NCBI GenBank assembly: GCA_015698045.1
Contig: BLAL01000073.1
Coordinates: 186,001 to 250,000, forward strand
DNA from: Rhizophagus clarus
Taxonomy: Eukaryota; Glomeromycota; Glomeromycetes; Glomerales; Glomeraceae
Length of the DNA stretch: 64,000 nucleotides
Reading direction: 5' to 3'
Below the pieces are notes generated by a model. It had not been told where the DNA came from and did no database searches. It worked only from the letters and a program-made list of their open reading frames with translations. Within the stretch, counting starts at the first letter, position 1; each line of letters starts with the position of its first letter. Made by a program: the position numbers and the translations under genes. This document shows positions 46,127 to 58,300 of this stretch, piece after piece.

Positions 46127-47630
46127 ATGGCCGATAAACTCTTGTCAAAATTAACTCAAAATTTACTCGAAATTTTAGATGATGAAAAATATTATGACGT
46201 TACTATTGAAGTTGGTAATGACCCTTATGTAAAGGTCTTTCGTGCTCATATGGTTATCTTAAATTATCGTTCTCCTTATTTGAAAAGAATTTTATCAACT
46301 AATAAAAAGAAAAGTGATGGAACTTTATCACACGTTAAATTACCAAATATTTTACCTGAAATTTTTCATACGATTTTAAGGTATTAAAATAAACTAAATG
46401 CTATTGATAATTTATTTTCATTTTTAATTCTTTTTATGAATAAACTTTTAATTTAGGTATATTTATAGTGGAAAACTATCTTTGGTAGAATATGATGCTC
46501 TAGATATTATCAAAATCTTGATTGCCGCTAGTGAATTAAGTTTGCAAGAATTGATTTCTTATTTACAATCATTTTTGATTGAAAACAAAATGGACTGGAT
46601 GGAACAAAATTTTAACTTTATATATCAAACAAGTTTCGAAAATAATTCTTTCTTAGAACTCCAAAAATTTTGCACAGGGTTAATTTCTAAGCAACCAGAA
46701 AAAATTTTTAATTCTCTTGATTTTACTACAATTTCAGAAAAGGTTTTGATCTCTCTTATTCAACTTGATAATCTTCAAATGGACGATGTTCAAATTTGGG
46801 ATCATGTTCTTAAATGGGGTATTTCTCAGAATCCTGAACTTTCTTCGGATCCTTCAAGTTATTCAAAGGATAATTTTAATGCTTTAAAAAATACTTTACA
46901 ACAGTCTATTCCTCTGATTAAATTTACTGAATTTACATCTAAAGAATTCTTGAATAAGGTGTACCCATACAAAAAGATTATCCCTAAAGACCTACGCAAA
47001 AATTTAATTAAATCTTTTTTGGATCATGATTGTGTGTCAAAGAAAAAATTGGAACCGCAGATTACTAAAAAAGTTAATTCTGAAAGTATTAATTCAAAAA
47101 TTATTACAATTCATCATACAGAACTAATATCAAAATGGATTGATAAATTGGAGATTATGGATGAGCTGAAAAATTCATATGAATTCAAATTAATTCTTCG
47201 TGGATCTCGTGATGGATTTACTGCTGGAAAATTTCATGAAATTTGTGATAATAAATCTCATACTATAACAATTATTAAAGTAAAAGGTAGTGATGAAATT
47301 CTTGGAGGGTATAATCTCATCATGTGGGAATCTAGAGGGCGCGATGGTGAATATAGTAAAACTATAAATAGTTTCATATTTTCCTTTGATAACAAAAAAG
47401 AAATAAATAATTATATATTAAGCCGAGTGAAAGATGAAAAATATGCTATAGATAATTATTGTTATTATGGGCCATCATTTGGTCTCACGGACCTTAGATT
47501 ATATGGAAATTATGGAAATTCTTTCAACACTGGTGTTAGTAGGATATCAACTTATGAAAAGCAGATCAGAAAAACTGACGATATTTTTTCTATAGAAGAA
47601 TATGAAGTTTTTCAGATTATAAGCCATTAA
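46127..47630 (+). CDS. BTB-BACK-TLDc protein (two exons, 475 aa)
   Basis: Exons are 46127-46380 and 46457-47630, with a 76-base intron (GTATTA..TTTAG). The start is MADKLLSKLTQN, shortened by one residue like the 13 kb gene. BACK has MDDVQIWDHVLKWGISQNPEL (Ser in place of Ala, shared with the 50 kb gene). The linker is FLDHDCVSKKKLEPQITKK. TLDc shows LRGSRDGFTAGKFHEIC, then GGYNLIMWESRG where paralogs have NPI, and YYGPSFGLTDL. The loop after WESR is shorter (GRDGEYSKT). The coding sequence is intact although its promoter region differs from all others, so it may be expressed differently or be losing expression. Confidence 0.9.
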
Positions 47631-50020
47631 ACTAATTAAGAAAACTTTAGGTGATACAAATAAATATTTTGAAATTTTTTTTATATTATTACTTATTAAA
47701 CTGTATCATTTTTATTCATTTATTTGTAATAAACTATATTAATATCTTAAATTTTTGTAGTTTATATTTTCAGTTTATTTATAAATAAAATAGATGGTTA
47801 ACCAGCCAAAAAATCATGCGAATCTTTCCTTCTTAATTAATGCTTGATGAAATGACAATATCTTTTGGATACTAACTGAAATTATTATAATCTCAGCTCT
47901 GAAAAAATAATCGCAGCCAATAGAAAACAGAATTATTTCTAAGACAAACTAATAAGTGTTAATGAGACAACAAAATATACTGTATATGGTAATTCATCAT
48001 AATGATCTAAAAGGAAGTAAATAGGTTGATAGAAACTATAAACTCACCAAATATATAGAAAGATTAAGAAAGGAGAGAGATAAACCAACCAATATTTTCA
48101 ATAAAAAAAAGGTAGCAAAAAAGGGCTACCAAATTCAATTAGATGCTTTGAAATTATAATAAATCTCTCTTTATTGTTCACTGACTAAAAACTTTATAAA
48201 AAAAAAAAAAAAAATATATGATTTAAGTTATAGTAATAAATATGAAAGTCCCAAAACAAACCAGGTTTTTTTTACATCCGGTATTTGTTTCTTTCTTATC
48301 ATGCAGTTGTAATGGAATGCGTATAATTCAGTCAAATTTTATGTAACCATCATCTTAATAATAAATTCTATTTTTTTAATCATTTAAAACATTTAACATA
48401 TCTCAATAGATAAGAAAAAAAAACATGCAATTTATTTAATCACTCATTGCTTTGGAATGATGATCTAATTCAGTTAGCCAAACAAAGGCAAAGGTATGAG
48501 TTAATATACTGCATGTTGCATGACAGTTAATGATTAAACAAAAATACCCAAAGATCAAGAATAATGCACTTATTATCATATAATACATATGTAATAATAA
48601 AAAATAATGGATCCAAGGAATTTCCAATCTTATTCCTACAAAGAAAAAAAAGAAAATTATCAAATGTTCTTAATAAAGTGAAGAAAACCATTAATTACGG
48701 ATTTTATAGTCAAAGTATATACATGCATTATAATTTAAAGTTTATTTAAAACAGTAGCCATAATATCATTCAAAAGTGTATTAATTGGTACATAATCAAA
48801 GAGTATTAAATAAAGAAATTATTATTACAATTTTATATTTGATTTTGATAAGGTCTTTTGACATATTACCTTTATTTAAAGCCTTTAGTATAGCTAGAAA
48901 TGATATATATTCAGGTCTTTCTTTCAATTACTGAAAAAAAAACAAACAATTATTTTGACCAAAAAGAACTTTATTCTTAACCAAAAGCGGCCATAATACT
49001 TAATTATTATTTTCGCGATATCATATAATGAGTCAGATACTATCCTAATTCCAGCCGGAATTAACTTAGTCTCAGCCGGAATTAATCATTTAATGCATAC
49101 GAGTTAAAAGTTTCTACAATACAGCACTATATTAATATCACGAACATAATGTATTTTATTATATATTTTTGAGTATACCAAATTTTTTGATATAACGACT
49201 TAAACAAAGAATTTGATATATCAAGTTGGACCGTGGTTAGAGACTTAGAGGTGATCAGCGCTTATTCGAAGAAACTTGCCGATTAGCGATACCAGAATTT
49301 CTAATAAAATTTTAATTGTCTGTCATTCATATTGTCTAAAAATTTTTTACTATACATGATTTACTATAATTATTTTTATAGTGGAATTTATTATTATTAA
49401 TGTTAGAATTTTTATAAGTGCGATCTAATATAATATAAAAAAAATTTTTTTTTTTATTACTTATTAGCATTAGTAAAGAAAACTTATCCTTTTTGATTAG
49501 ATTAAAGGTCTCAAGTTAACTAAATATTAGTAATCAATGTGAATTTACTGATCAAATTAATTGTTTATTAACTATATAAAATACGGAATAGATCAGGCGG
49601 CGATGCATTATATGTTACACAGATCAAGTATTTTTATACACAAAGTGGAGTACCAATTTTTTCTTATTTATAGATGGTGTGATGTAAACATTATGCATTA
49701 TTTAAAATTTTTTTTAACAAATTTCGCGTAAATTTAATATAGTTTATTATTCCAATTTAACTACACCAAGTACAAAAACCTCCTTATATACTTTTATTTT
49801 ATAATGTTGCTTATAAATGATAAAGTATTTTTTCACTAATAACATTTTGTTGAAAATTATTTATAAATTGTAAAGTAATAAATTACAACTGCAACTTTGT
49901 ATTATGTATTCAAATAAACTAATTATAAAGGCTAAATTGTGCCAAATATTAATATTTTTTTTTAATAACAAAACTACTAACCTAATTTTATATAGCACAT
50001 TGTACACCGTCAAGGAGAAA
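47631..50020. other. Intergenic DNA
   Basis: No gene is supported. About 48255-48450 resembles the spacer after the preceding gene and includes a degenerate box-like TTTTTTTTACATCCGG at 48266. CAGCCGGAATTAA is repeated near 49053 and 49074. Confidence 0.4.
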
Positions 50021-50130
50021 TCGGAATCAGTTAATCCGGATCGCCCATTGTTACACAACACACCGCCATCATGTTATTTATAAAAGGCGTTGAATACTAC
50101 GTACGACCTGTATAATAAATAAACTCTTTC
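50021..50130 (+). promoter_or_regulatory. CCGGATC-box promoter module, diverged
   Basis: GGAATCAGTTAATCCGGATC, TGTTACACAACACACCGCCA, TTATAAAAGG (TATA-like) near 50078, and a strongly altered leader precede CTCTTTCTCAATTATA and the ATG at 50140. Confidence 0.58.
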
Positions 50131-50139
50131 TCAATTATA

Positions 50140-51624
50140 ATGGTTGATAATAAATTTTTATTACAATTATCTCAAAATTTACTCGAAATTTTAGATGACG
50201 ACGAATATTATGATGTTACAATCGAAGTTGGTAATGATCCTTACGTAAAAGTATTTCGTGCTCATATGGTTATCTTAAATTATCGTTCACCTTATTTGAA
50301 AAGAATTTTATCAACTAATAAAAAGAAAAATAATGGAACTTTAACGCAAATTAAATTATCAAATATTTTACCTGAAACTTTTCAAATAATTATAAGGTAA
50401 TTAAAAGATTCGTTATAATAATAAATAATTCATTGTTTTATAAATTTATTATTTTATTTTAGATATATTTACGGTGGAAAAATTTCTTTGGTAGATTATG
50501 ATACTTTAGATATTATTAAAATCTTGATTGCCGCTAGTGAATTAAGTTTACAAGAACTAGCTAATTATTTACAATCATTTTTGATTGAAAACAAAACAAA
50601 ATGGATGGAACAAAATTTTAATTTGATATATCGAACGAGTTTTGAAAATTATTCTTTGCCAGTTCTCCAAAAATTTTGCACAGAATTAGTTACTAAGCAA
50701 CCAGAAAAAATTTTTAATTCTCCTGATTTTATTTCAATTTCAGAAAAAATTTTAATCTCTCTTATTCAACTTGATAATCTTCAAATGAATGAAATTCAAA
50801 TTTGGGAACATGTACTTAAATGGGGTATTTCTCAGAATCCTGAACTTTCTTCGGATCCTTCAAGTTATTCAAAGGATGATTATAATGCATTAAAAAATAC
50901 TTTACAACAATTTCTTCCTTTTATTAAGTTTACTAAACTTACTTCTAAAGAATTCTTGAATAAGGTGTATCCATATAAAAAGATTATTCCTAAAGACCTA
51001 CGAGAAAAATTAATTAAATGTTTTTTGGATAATGATTACAAACCAAGTATCAATGAAACTAAAAAAATTGGTATAAAAAACATAGATTCAAAAATTATTA
51101 CAATTCAACATGCTGAGATAATCTCAAAATGGATTGATAGATTGGAGATTACGGACGAGCTGAAAAATTCATATGAATTCAAATTAATTCTTCGTGGATC
51201 TCGTGATGGATTCAAAGCTGATAAATTTCATAGAATTTGTGATAATAAATCTCATACTATATCAATTGTAAAAGTAAAAGACAGTAATGAAATTCTTGGG
51301 GGATACAATCCGATTATGTGGGAATCTAGAATGTACGATTTAGTAGCCAATAGCGAATTTAGTAGAGCTAAAGGTAGTTTCATATTTTCTTTTGACAAGA
51401 AAGGTCATTTATTAAGCCGAGTGAGAGATGAAAAGTACGCCATAGATAATTATTATAACTATGGGCCATCATTCGGTTATGAGGATCTTAAAGTATATAT
51501 TAATGCTAATACTGGCCATTGTAAAAGGGATTCTTATGAAAAGCGGATACGAGAAACCGAAAATGAATTTTCCATAGAAGATTATGAAATTTTCCAGATT
51601 ATATTACATGATCGAAATAATTGA
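50140..51624 (+). CDS. BTB-BACK-TLDc protein (two exons, 472 aa)
   Basis: Exons are 50140-50396 and 50463-51624. The 66-base intron is the shortest of the family. The start is MVDNKFLLQLSQN. BACK has MNEIQIWEHVLKWGISQNPEL, grouping it with the 46 kb gene. The linker FLDNDYKPSINETKK is a shortened form of the 13 kb module. TLDc: LRGSRDGFKADKFHRIC, GYNPIMWESR, then a distinct MYDLVANSEFSRAKGSFIFSF loop (split by the usual conserved FIFSF), and NYGPSFGYEDL. The final EDYEIFQIILHDRNN is slightly longer than usual. It is the last plus-strand member of the array. Confidence 0.92.
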
Positions 51625-52341
51625 AACAGTATTATTTTGAAATATTTTTAATTTATAATATTAAATTTTGTTTTATTTTTTCTTAATATACAGTACAAAT
51701 GTGTACACCTGAAAATGTATCTTGTTCTAATTTTAACGCGATTATGTTTTTATAAAATGTATCACATATATAGAGTTTGAAGAGAAAAAAGAAACATATC
51801 AATACATTTAATAAAAAATGTAGCAAGTATGGCTATTTAACCAAATATAATTTATAATCAAAATAAATTTTCTTCGTTTTCCCCATGACGTTAAAATCAT
51901 ATACCAGGTAGATTTATCGTGACTGCAATAACCACACTATTTTCTAATTTGTAAATTTAATTACTGTAGGTAGAAGCCTGATACGGGCTCGGTCGGATTC
52001 GAATCGACATCTTTCAACGTGAATTAAACTCGTACTATTTGATATAAAGTTTTGTATGATTCATAATAAACTATGTTTCACATCTTATTGATTTAATTTA
52101 ACAATAAAAAAAACATGTACTGTAGATAACATATCTTTATGCTGACAAAAATCAATGTACAATAAGCGTTCAGTTGTGCGTTGTGAGACGGGAAAACAAT
52201 TTAATAAATGATAAATTCATAAATATATATAATATATGCATATAAATATGTGATAGAGAAATATCCTTTATTTTACTTAACATATTTGAATTTACATAAA
52301 TTGTTTATTGTTGCATGTCCTTTTGAATATTTACGAAAGTG
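51625..52341. other. Spacer between the array and the P450
   Basis: No gene is supported. A T-arm-like GTCGA/TTCGAAT/CCGAC lies on the minus strand near 51990 but lacks the rest of a tRNA. Confidence 0.4.
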
Positions 52342-54059
52342 TTAATTTCTTAATTTAAGGTCAACCAATAATTCAGTACAAGCAGTTACAATACTCGATA
52401 CTGTTTTTAAAGGAGCTTCCTTATCTACCAAATCAAAATCATATTTTCTAAATAATAAAGCCATTAAACAAACTAATTCAATCATTGCCAACTTTCTACC
52501 TGGACAAATTCTTAATCCTCCACCAAATATAATAAACGAATTTTTCTTTGGTTCAAAACCTTCAACCATCCATCTATCAGGATTAAATTTATCAGGTTCA
52601 TCCCAGTATTCTTCATTATGATGTATAGCATCAAGATTAACTCTAACCACTGTTTCAGCTGGTCATTGATAACCCCCTATTTCATCAGGATTTTCAAGAC
52701 ATCTTGGAAATGAATTTACGACTGAGAAAATCCGAGATACTTCTTTTATGATCGCTTCACAATATTTTAAATTATGAATGTCATTTTCGGTAACTGGTCG
52801 CGTTTTATCCCCCTGAAAGATTCTATCAATTTCGTTTAACATTTTCTTTTTAACATCTGGATTACGTGCAAGATAATGAATGATGAATGAAATAGTATTC
52901 GCAGTCTATTAAAGATGAGAAAAAAAAAAAGTTAAAATATATATATTTAAAATATCAAAAAAAATTTATTAAATATTGGCAAAATTTCACTCACTGTATC
53001 ACTTCCAGCAATTATTCCATCAAGTATCATACTACGAATTTCGGAATCAGTCATAGGTCTCATGACTACTTCATCATCAACTTCACTATAATTGATACTA
53101 CGAGGCGTATTAGCAGTAATTATCGATGTCAACAGGTCGTTTGGTAAAGATTTATCTAATGGTGTATTTTCAATTTCTTGTCTACGTCTCTTGATAATTA
53201 TATCCATTCTTTTATTTATAAAGTCGAAATTTTGAATAAATTCATCAGATTTTTTCTTAAAATATGGAAAATAATGACGTAAAAAAGGAGAAACAAATTG
53301 AAACATTGATACTTCAGAAAGATGTTTACGAAGTGCACGAACGAAGTCTACAGACTCATCAACTAATGCATATGAACGATCAGCTTTTTCATTATCACTA
53401 TGTTCATTAAAATAACCAGCCATAGTATATGATCTTTCACCAGTCAATAATGCGATGATCATATCATTTGTAAATTGATTAAACCATGTAGAAATATCCA
53501 TTTTTTTCTCATTCCCCTTGATAATTCCTTCTTTAAGGTATAATTTATCCCAATAACCCTCTAATTCATTAAAAAGTTTATTTATCAAATGAATAGCTTC
53601 ATTGGAAAATTTTGGTGATAAAACAGCTTGCGTAAAAAAATGACGATTATATTTCCATGAGTTATAATCTTGATTAAGAAATACTCCTTTTCCCATAATT
53701 CCTAATTCGTGAAATCCTTTACAATCATCATCAGGAATTCTCTTAATATACGGATTTTTTGATGAAACTGATAAAAATTTTTCGATATATTCTATTCGAT
53801 TTAAAGCTATAGTTCGTGTACCAAAACGGAACTCGAATAAATCACCATATTTTTTATAATTAAATTCGAAAAATTTTTTGAGATTTCCATCATGCCAAAA
53901 ATATAATTGATGTATATTTCCAAAGAAAGGAAGTGGAAAAGGACCAGGTAAAGGATTGATGCGATTAAAATATCTAAAATAATAATGTACCACGTAAATA
54001 ATCAACGTGATACCTATAAATGAAAGATAATCAAAATTTTCGAATAATTTTAAAATCAT
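52342..54059 (-). pseudogene. Cytochrome P450 with one in-frame TGA
   Basis: The exons would be 54059-52995 (355 codons) and 52905-52342 (188 codons with the final stop), separated by an 89-base GTGAGT..AATAG intron that cuts the I-helix at AGSDT. Visible P450 features are an N-terminal membrane anchor (about 12-31), a PLPGPFPLPFFGN hinge, the I-helix AGSDT (351-355), ExxR (EVSR, 410-413), FNPDRW (462-467) and heme loop FGGGLRICPGR with the ligand Cys at about 489. All are intact. A TGA at 52665-52663 (codon 436) interrupts IGGYQ-stop-PAETVV where Trp is expected (TGG to TGA). Being otherwise perfect, it is a recent pseudogene, a sequence error, or a readthrough case. The substrate cannot be told from sequence. 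Confidence 0.85.
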
Positions 54060-55331
54060 ATTTAGTTATTTCTTTTCTTAATAAAAAAATAAAAAAAATA
54101 ATAATTTAAATTATTTCTTAATATAATTGAGAGACATTATATGTCAAGTTTTTTTTTACCATATGACAAAATCATGATGGCATGGAATTTTCACCTAAGT
54201 TTCAGACATAATCCGGTTAATTCAGTTATATTGTTAACCTAAAATAAACTAGCAGTCGATGCAGTGCAACAATATTAATGAATTATAATATCTATGATAT
54301 AGCATATGATAAATATACTCGTGATTATGAAACAGATCGTTACTCGTTAAGTATATATCCAATAATAATAATAACGGTAGTATTTAATATAACAACAACA
54401 AAAGATCGTCGATTATGGAAATTCATTCAGATAATAAAATTCTTTAAAAGGAATAATCTATCGACATATAATTATCAAAACGTGAGTACTTGATTGCATC
54501 ATCAAAAAGAACAAATAAATAATTTGGTCGACGATTATCAAAAAACGTTATTCTGCTGTGATCGGTTGATCGGTTTACATTGGATTTTCGTGATTGTACA
54601 ACATATATATTTCTTATTCGAACTACATGGTTATTTAAGCAAAGAAATATTGAATTTCGTTTTTTCAACATTTAATTTTTTAAAAAAAACCTTTAAGAAA
54701 AACGAGTTCATATTTAGAGGAGAGTCAAGTTAACATAAATGCAATTCAATAAAATTTTATTGTGAAAGTGTTATTTTAAAATCTTACTTTCTAAGTATCA
54801 AATTATTCAGGCTAACAGTTTTTTATTGCAAGTTTTGGTCTATCTTTATATAGGTAGTGAATTATTATTTAACAAATTGGAGACCTGTCTGGTTAGTTTT
54901 TTTCTTAAAAAAAAGAAAAACAATAATTCTTCTGATGATCTTTATATGAAATAGTTTATCATGAATTTACACAATATGTACTAGGTAAAGAAAACTAGTC
55001 AATTCCGAAATGCCTAAGCGTTTCCCAGAATTAGATTAAATTTATAAAATTCATTTAAAAAAATTTATTTCTATATATAAATATATAAACCATATGATTC
55101 TAATTCTTTTTTCTGGATTAGATGATGAATTTTATACATATTAAAATTAGTATTAAGATTAACATGTAATGTTTTTAAAGATGGACCTTAAATCTAGCTT
55201 TTTTTTATAAGAAATAAGAAATACAAAAGAAGAATGGTTTTCTGAAGTTTATTCACTCACAAGATGTCTAATTTTTATATAATTATATTCAACAAATAAA
55301 GAGTAAATGCAGGAATAATAATAATTTTCTA
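54060..55331. other. Intergenic DNA
   Basis: Two short plus-strand frames (54278-54493 and 54494-54733, same frame, separated by TGA) have no family features, so I do not call a gene. The interval holds the P450 upstream region at its left end and the 3' side of the Sel1-kinase gene at its right end. Confidence 0.35.
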
Positions 55332-58300
55332 TTAAATCATACACTCAAAACATTCAGAAATTTCAGTAAGCTTGCAACTTGCATAATATGCTTGTGAATG
55401 AGATTGTATAATAGGAATATTGGATTGTTCTAAAGCATGATTATTGTTCGCTTTTATAAATTCAAACATATCATTTTTTGATTTGTTATCAATGTTAGGT
55501 ATTTTAAACCTATGAAATTCATATCTGCCTGTGTTTGCACTATAATATTCATTGATATATCTAATCCATTCAGATATTTGATGTTCAATCTCTATTATGG
55601 TTGGTCTATTGAAAGGATTTGAATCCCAACATTTTCTCATCAAATCTATATAACATTGTGGAGTATTTTTTATAATTTCAGGACGTTCACCTTCACATAT
55701 ATCCAAGATAAGATTAGAATCATGTGCTTTATGGTTAAATGGGGGAATGCCTGATGTAAATTCCCACATTATCATTGAAAAACTATAAATATCACTTGCC
55801 AGAGTATAAGGATTGTTTCTCAATATTTCTGGTGCCATATAAGGCACAACTCCACAAACTTCATTTGAATCTTGAAAATCATTTATAGGTTTACATAATC
55901 CTAAATCAATAATAAATATCTCATTATAATTATCAGATATTAAAATATTACCATCATGAAAATCACCATGAGTTAAATTTGATTCGTGAATTACTTTAAG
56001 TCCCGATACAATTTTTTTCAATAATTGTAACTTGTCTTGCCATTTAAATTCAAATATATCAGATAAACATTTTCTTAAACTTCCTTTTTTTGCATAACTC
56101 ATTACTATTAAATAACTTAAATTATTTGGATCTTGAGTAATTCCAAAGAATTGAATAAATTTTGAAAATGATTTTTTCTGACAATTGTAATGATATTTCC
56201 ACTACATAAATAATAAAAAACTATAAAATTTTTTGCGAAAAATAAATTGGTTATTAAATATAAACTTTACCTCATCCAGAAATTCATTATTTAAATTTGA
56301 TGAATTATTAAGTGTTTTAAGAATAACCTCATAACCTGCTTCAAAATTACATCTATTCCATTGTTGTTTATTAAAATTCCAACTATAAATAGGCCCATCC
56401 GACCAGATAGCTTTATGAATCTCACTAAATCCTCCTTTATCATGATAATTAATACTCGTCAATTTATTATAAGGTATCCATTCTAAAACTTCATAACTAC
56501 TTTTAGCATTTAGTTGTGCCTCTTTAATAAACTCATCTATAAATTCATTCTTACTAGTCCAATTTGAAAAATCTAGTTGAAATTGTTTGGAATTACATTG
56601 ATGGCACCATTGATAATCACTATATGGTTGGTTACATTTGCTACATGATTCAACTTTAATTTTAAAATTTACTTTGCTAGTACTACTTTCTTCAACTACT
56701 TTATGATACCAATAAAAGGCTTTTTCTAAATTTGTTTCTGTTCCTTCTCCATTTCTATAACTATTAGTTAAACTAAGCATTGCATATTCAACACCGTTTT
56801 CTGCTGCCTTTTGAAGCCAGTAAAAGGCTTTTTCTGAATTTTTTGCAGTTCCTTCTCCATTATAATAACAAGCGGCTAAATTAAACATTGCATTTCCATT
56901 GCTATTTTCTGCTGCTTTTTGATACCAATAAAAAGCATTTTCTAAATTCTTCTCCGTTCCTTTTCCATTATAATAATAAATGGCTAAATTAAACATTGCT
57001 TTTTCATTACCATTTTCTGCTGACTTTTTATACAAATAAAAGGCTTTTTCTAAATTCTTTTCTGTTCCCTTTTCATTTTCATAACAACTGGCTAAATTAA
57101 GTATTGCTATTTCACTACCATTTTCTACGGCTTTTTGATACCAATGAAAGGCTTTTTCAAAATCCTGTATTGTTTCTTCAGCTTCATAACATATGGCTAA
57201 GTTAAACATTGCATGGTCATCACCATTTTCTGCTGCTTTTTGGTACCAATAAAGGGCTTTTTCTAAATTTTTTTCTATTCCTTCCCCATGGTAATAACAA
57301 TTGGCTAGACTATTCATTGCATCTATATTATTATATTCTGCTGTTTTTTGATACCAGTAAAAGGCCTTTTCTAAATTTTTTTCCGTTCCTTCTCCATTTT
57401 CATAACAAATGGCTAAATTAAACATTGCATTTTCATTTTCATATTCTGCCCCTTTTTGATACCAATAAAAAGTTTTTTCTAAATTTTCTACTGCTTTTTG
57501 ATACCAGTGAAAGGCTTTTTCTAAATTTTTTTCTGTTCCATTTCCATTGTAGTAACAATTAGATAAACTAATTATTGCATTTTCATTATCATTTTCTGCT
57601 GCTTTTTGATACCAATAAAAGGCCTTGTCTAAATCTTTTTCTGAACCTTTTCCATTTTCATAACAAATGGCTAAATTAAACATTGCATAATCGTTACCAT
57701 ATTCTGCTGCTTCTTGATACCAGTAAAAAGCTTTTTCTAAATTCTTATTTGTTCCTTCTCCATGTTCATAACAAATGGCTAAATTAAACATTGCTTTTTC
57801 ATTACCATATTCTGCTGCTTTTTGATACCAGTAAAAGGCTTTTTTAAAATCTTTTTCTGTTCCATTTTCATAACAGATAGCTAAATTTAACATTGCATAT
57901 TCATTAATACCATTCTCTATTGCTTTGTGATACCAGTAAATTGCTTTTTTTGAATTCTTTTCTGTCCCTTCTCCATTGTAATAACAATTTGCTAAATTAT
58001 ACATTGCATATTTATTACCATTTTCTGCTGTCTTTTGAAATAAATAAAAGGCTTTATATAAATTCTCTTCATTTAAATTTTCATTATAATAATAAATACC
58101 TAAATTAAACATTGCATTTTCATTACCACTTTCTACTGCTTTTTGAAACCAATAAAATGCTTTTTCCAAGTTCTTTTTAGTCCCTTTGCCATTGTAATAA
58201 CAAATAGCTGAACAATTCATTGCCTTTACATTACCATTTTCTGCTGCTTTTTGATACCAATAAAAGGCTTTTTCTAAACATTTTTCTGTTCCTTCTTTAT

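Noticed and set aside
51970..52030. Possible tRNA gene on the minus strand
   Set aside because: A T-arm-like stem with a TTCGAAT loop is present, but no matching acceptor, D or anticodon arms could be found at the right distance.
54278..54733. Possible small gene of two consecutive frames
   Set aside because: The frames are split by TGA and AT-rich, with no family features. A GTGAGT donor exists, but no convincing second exon could be placed.
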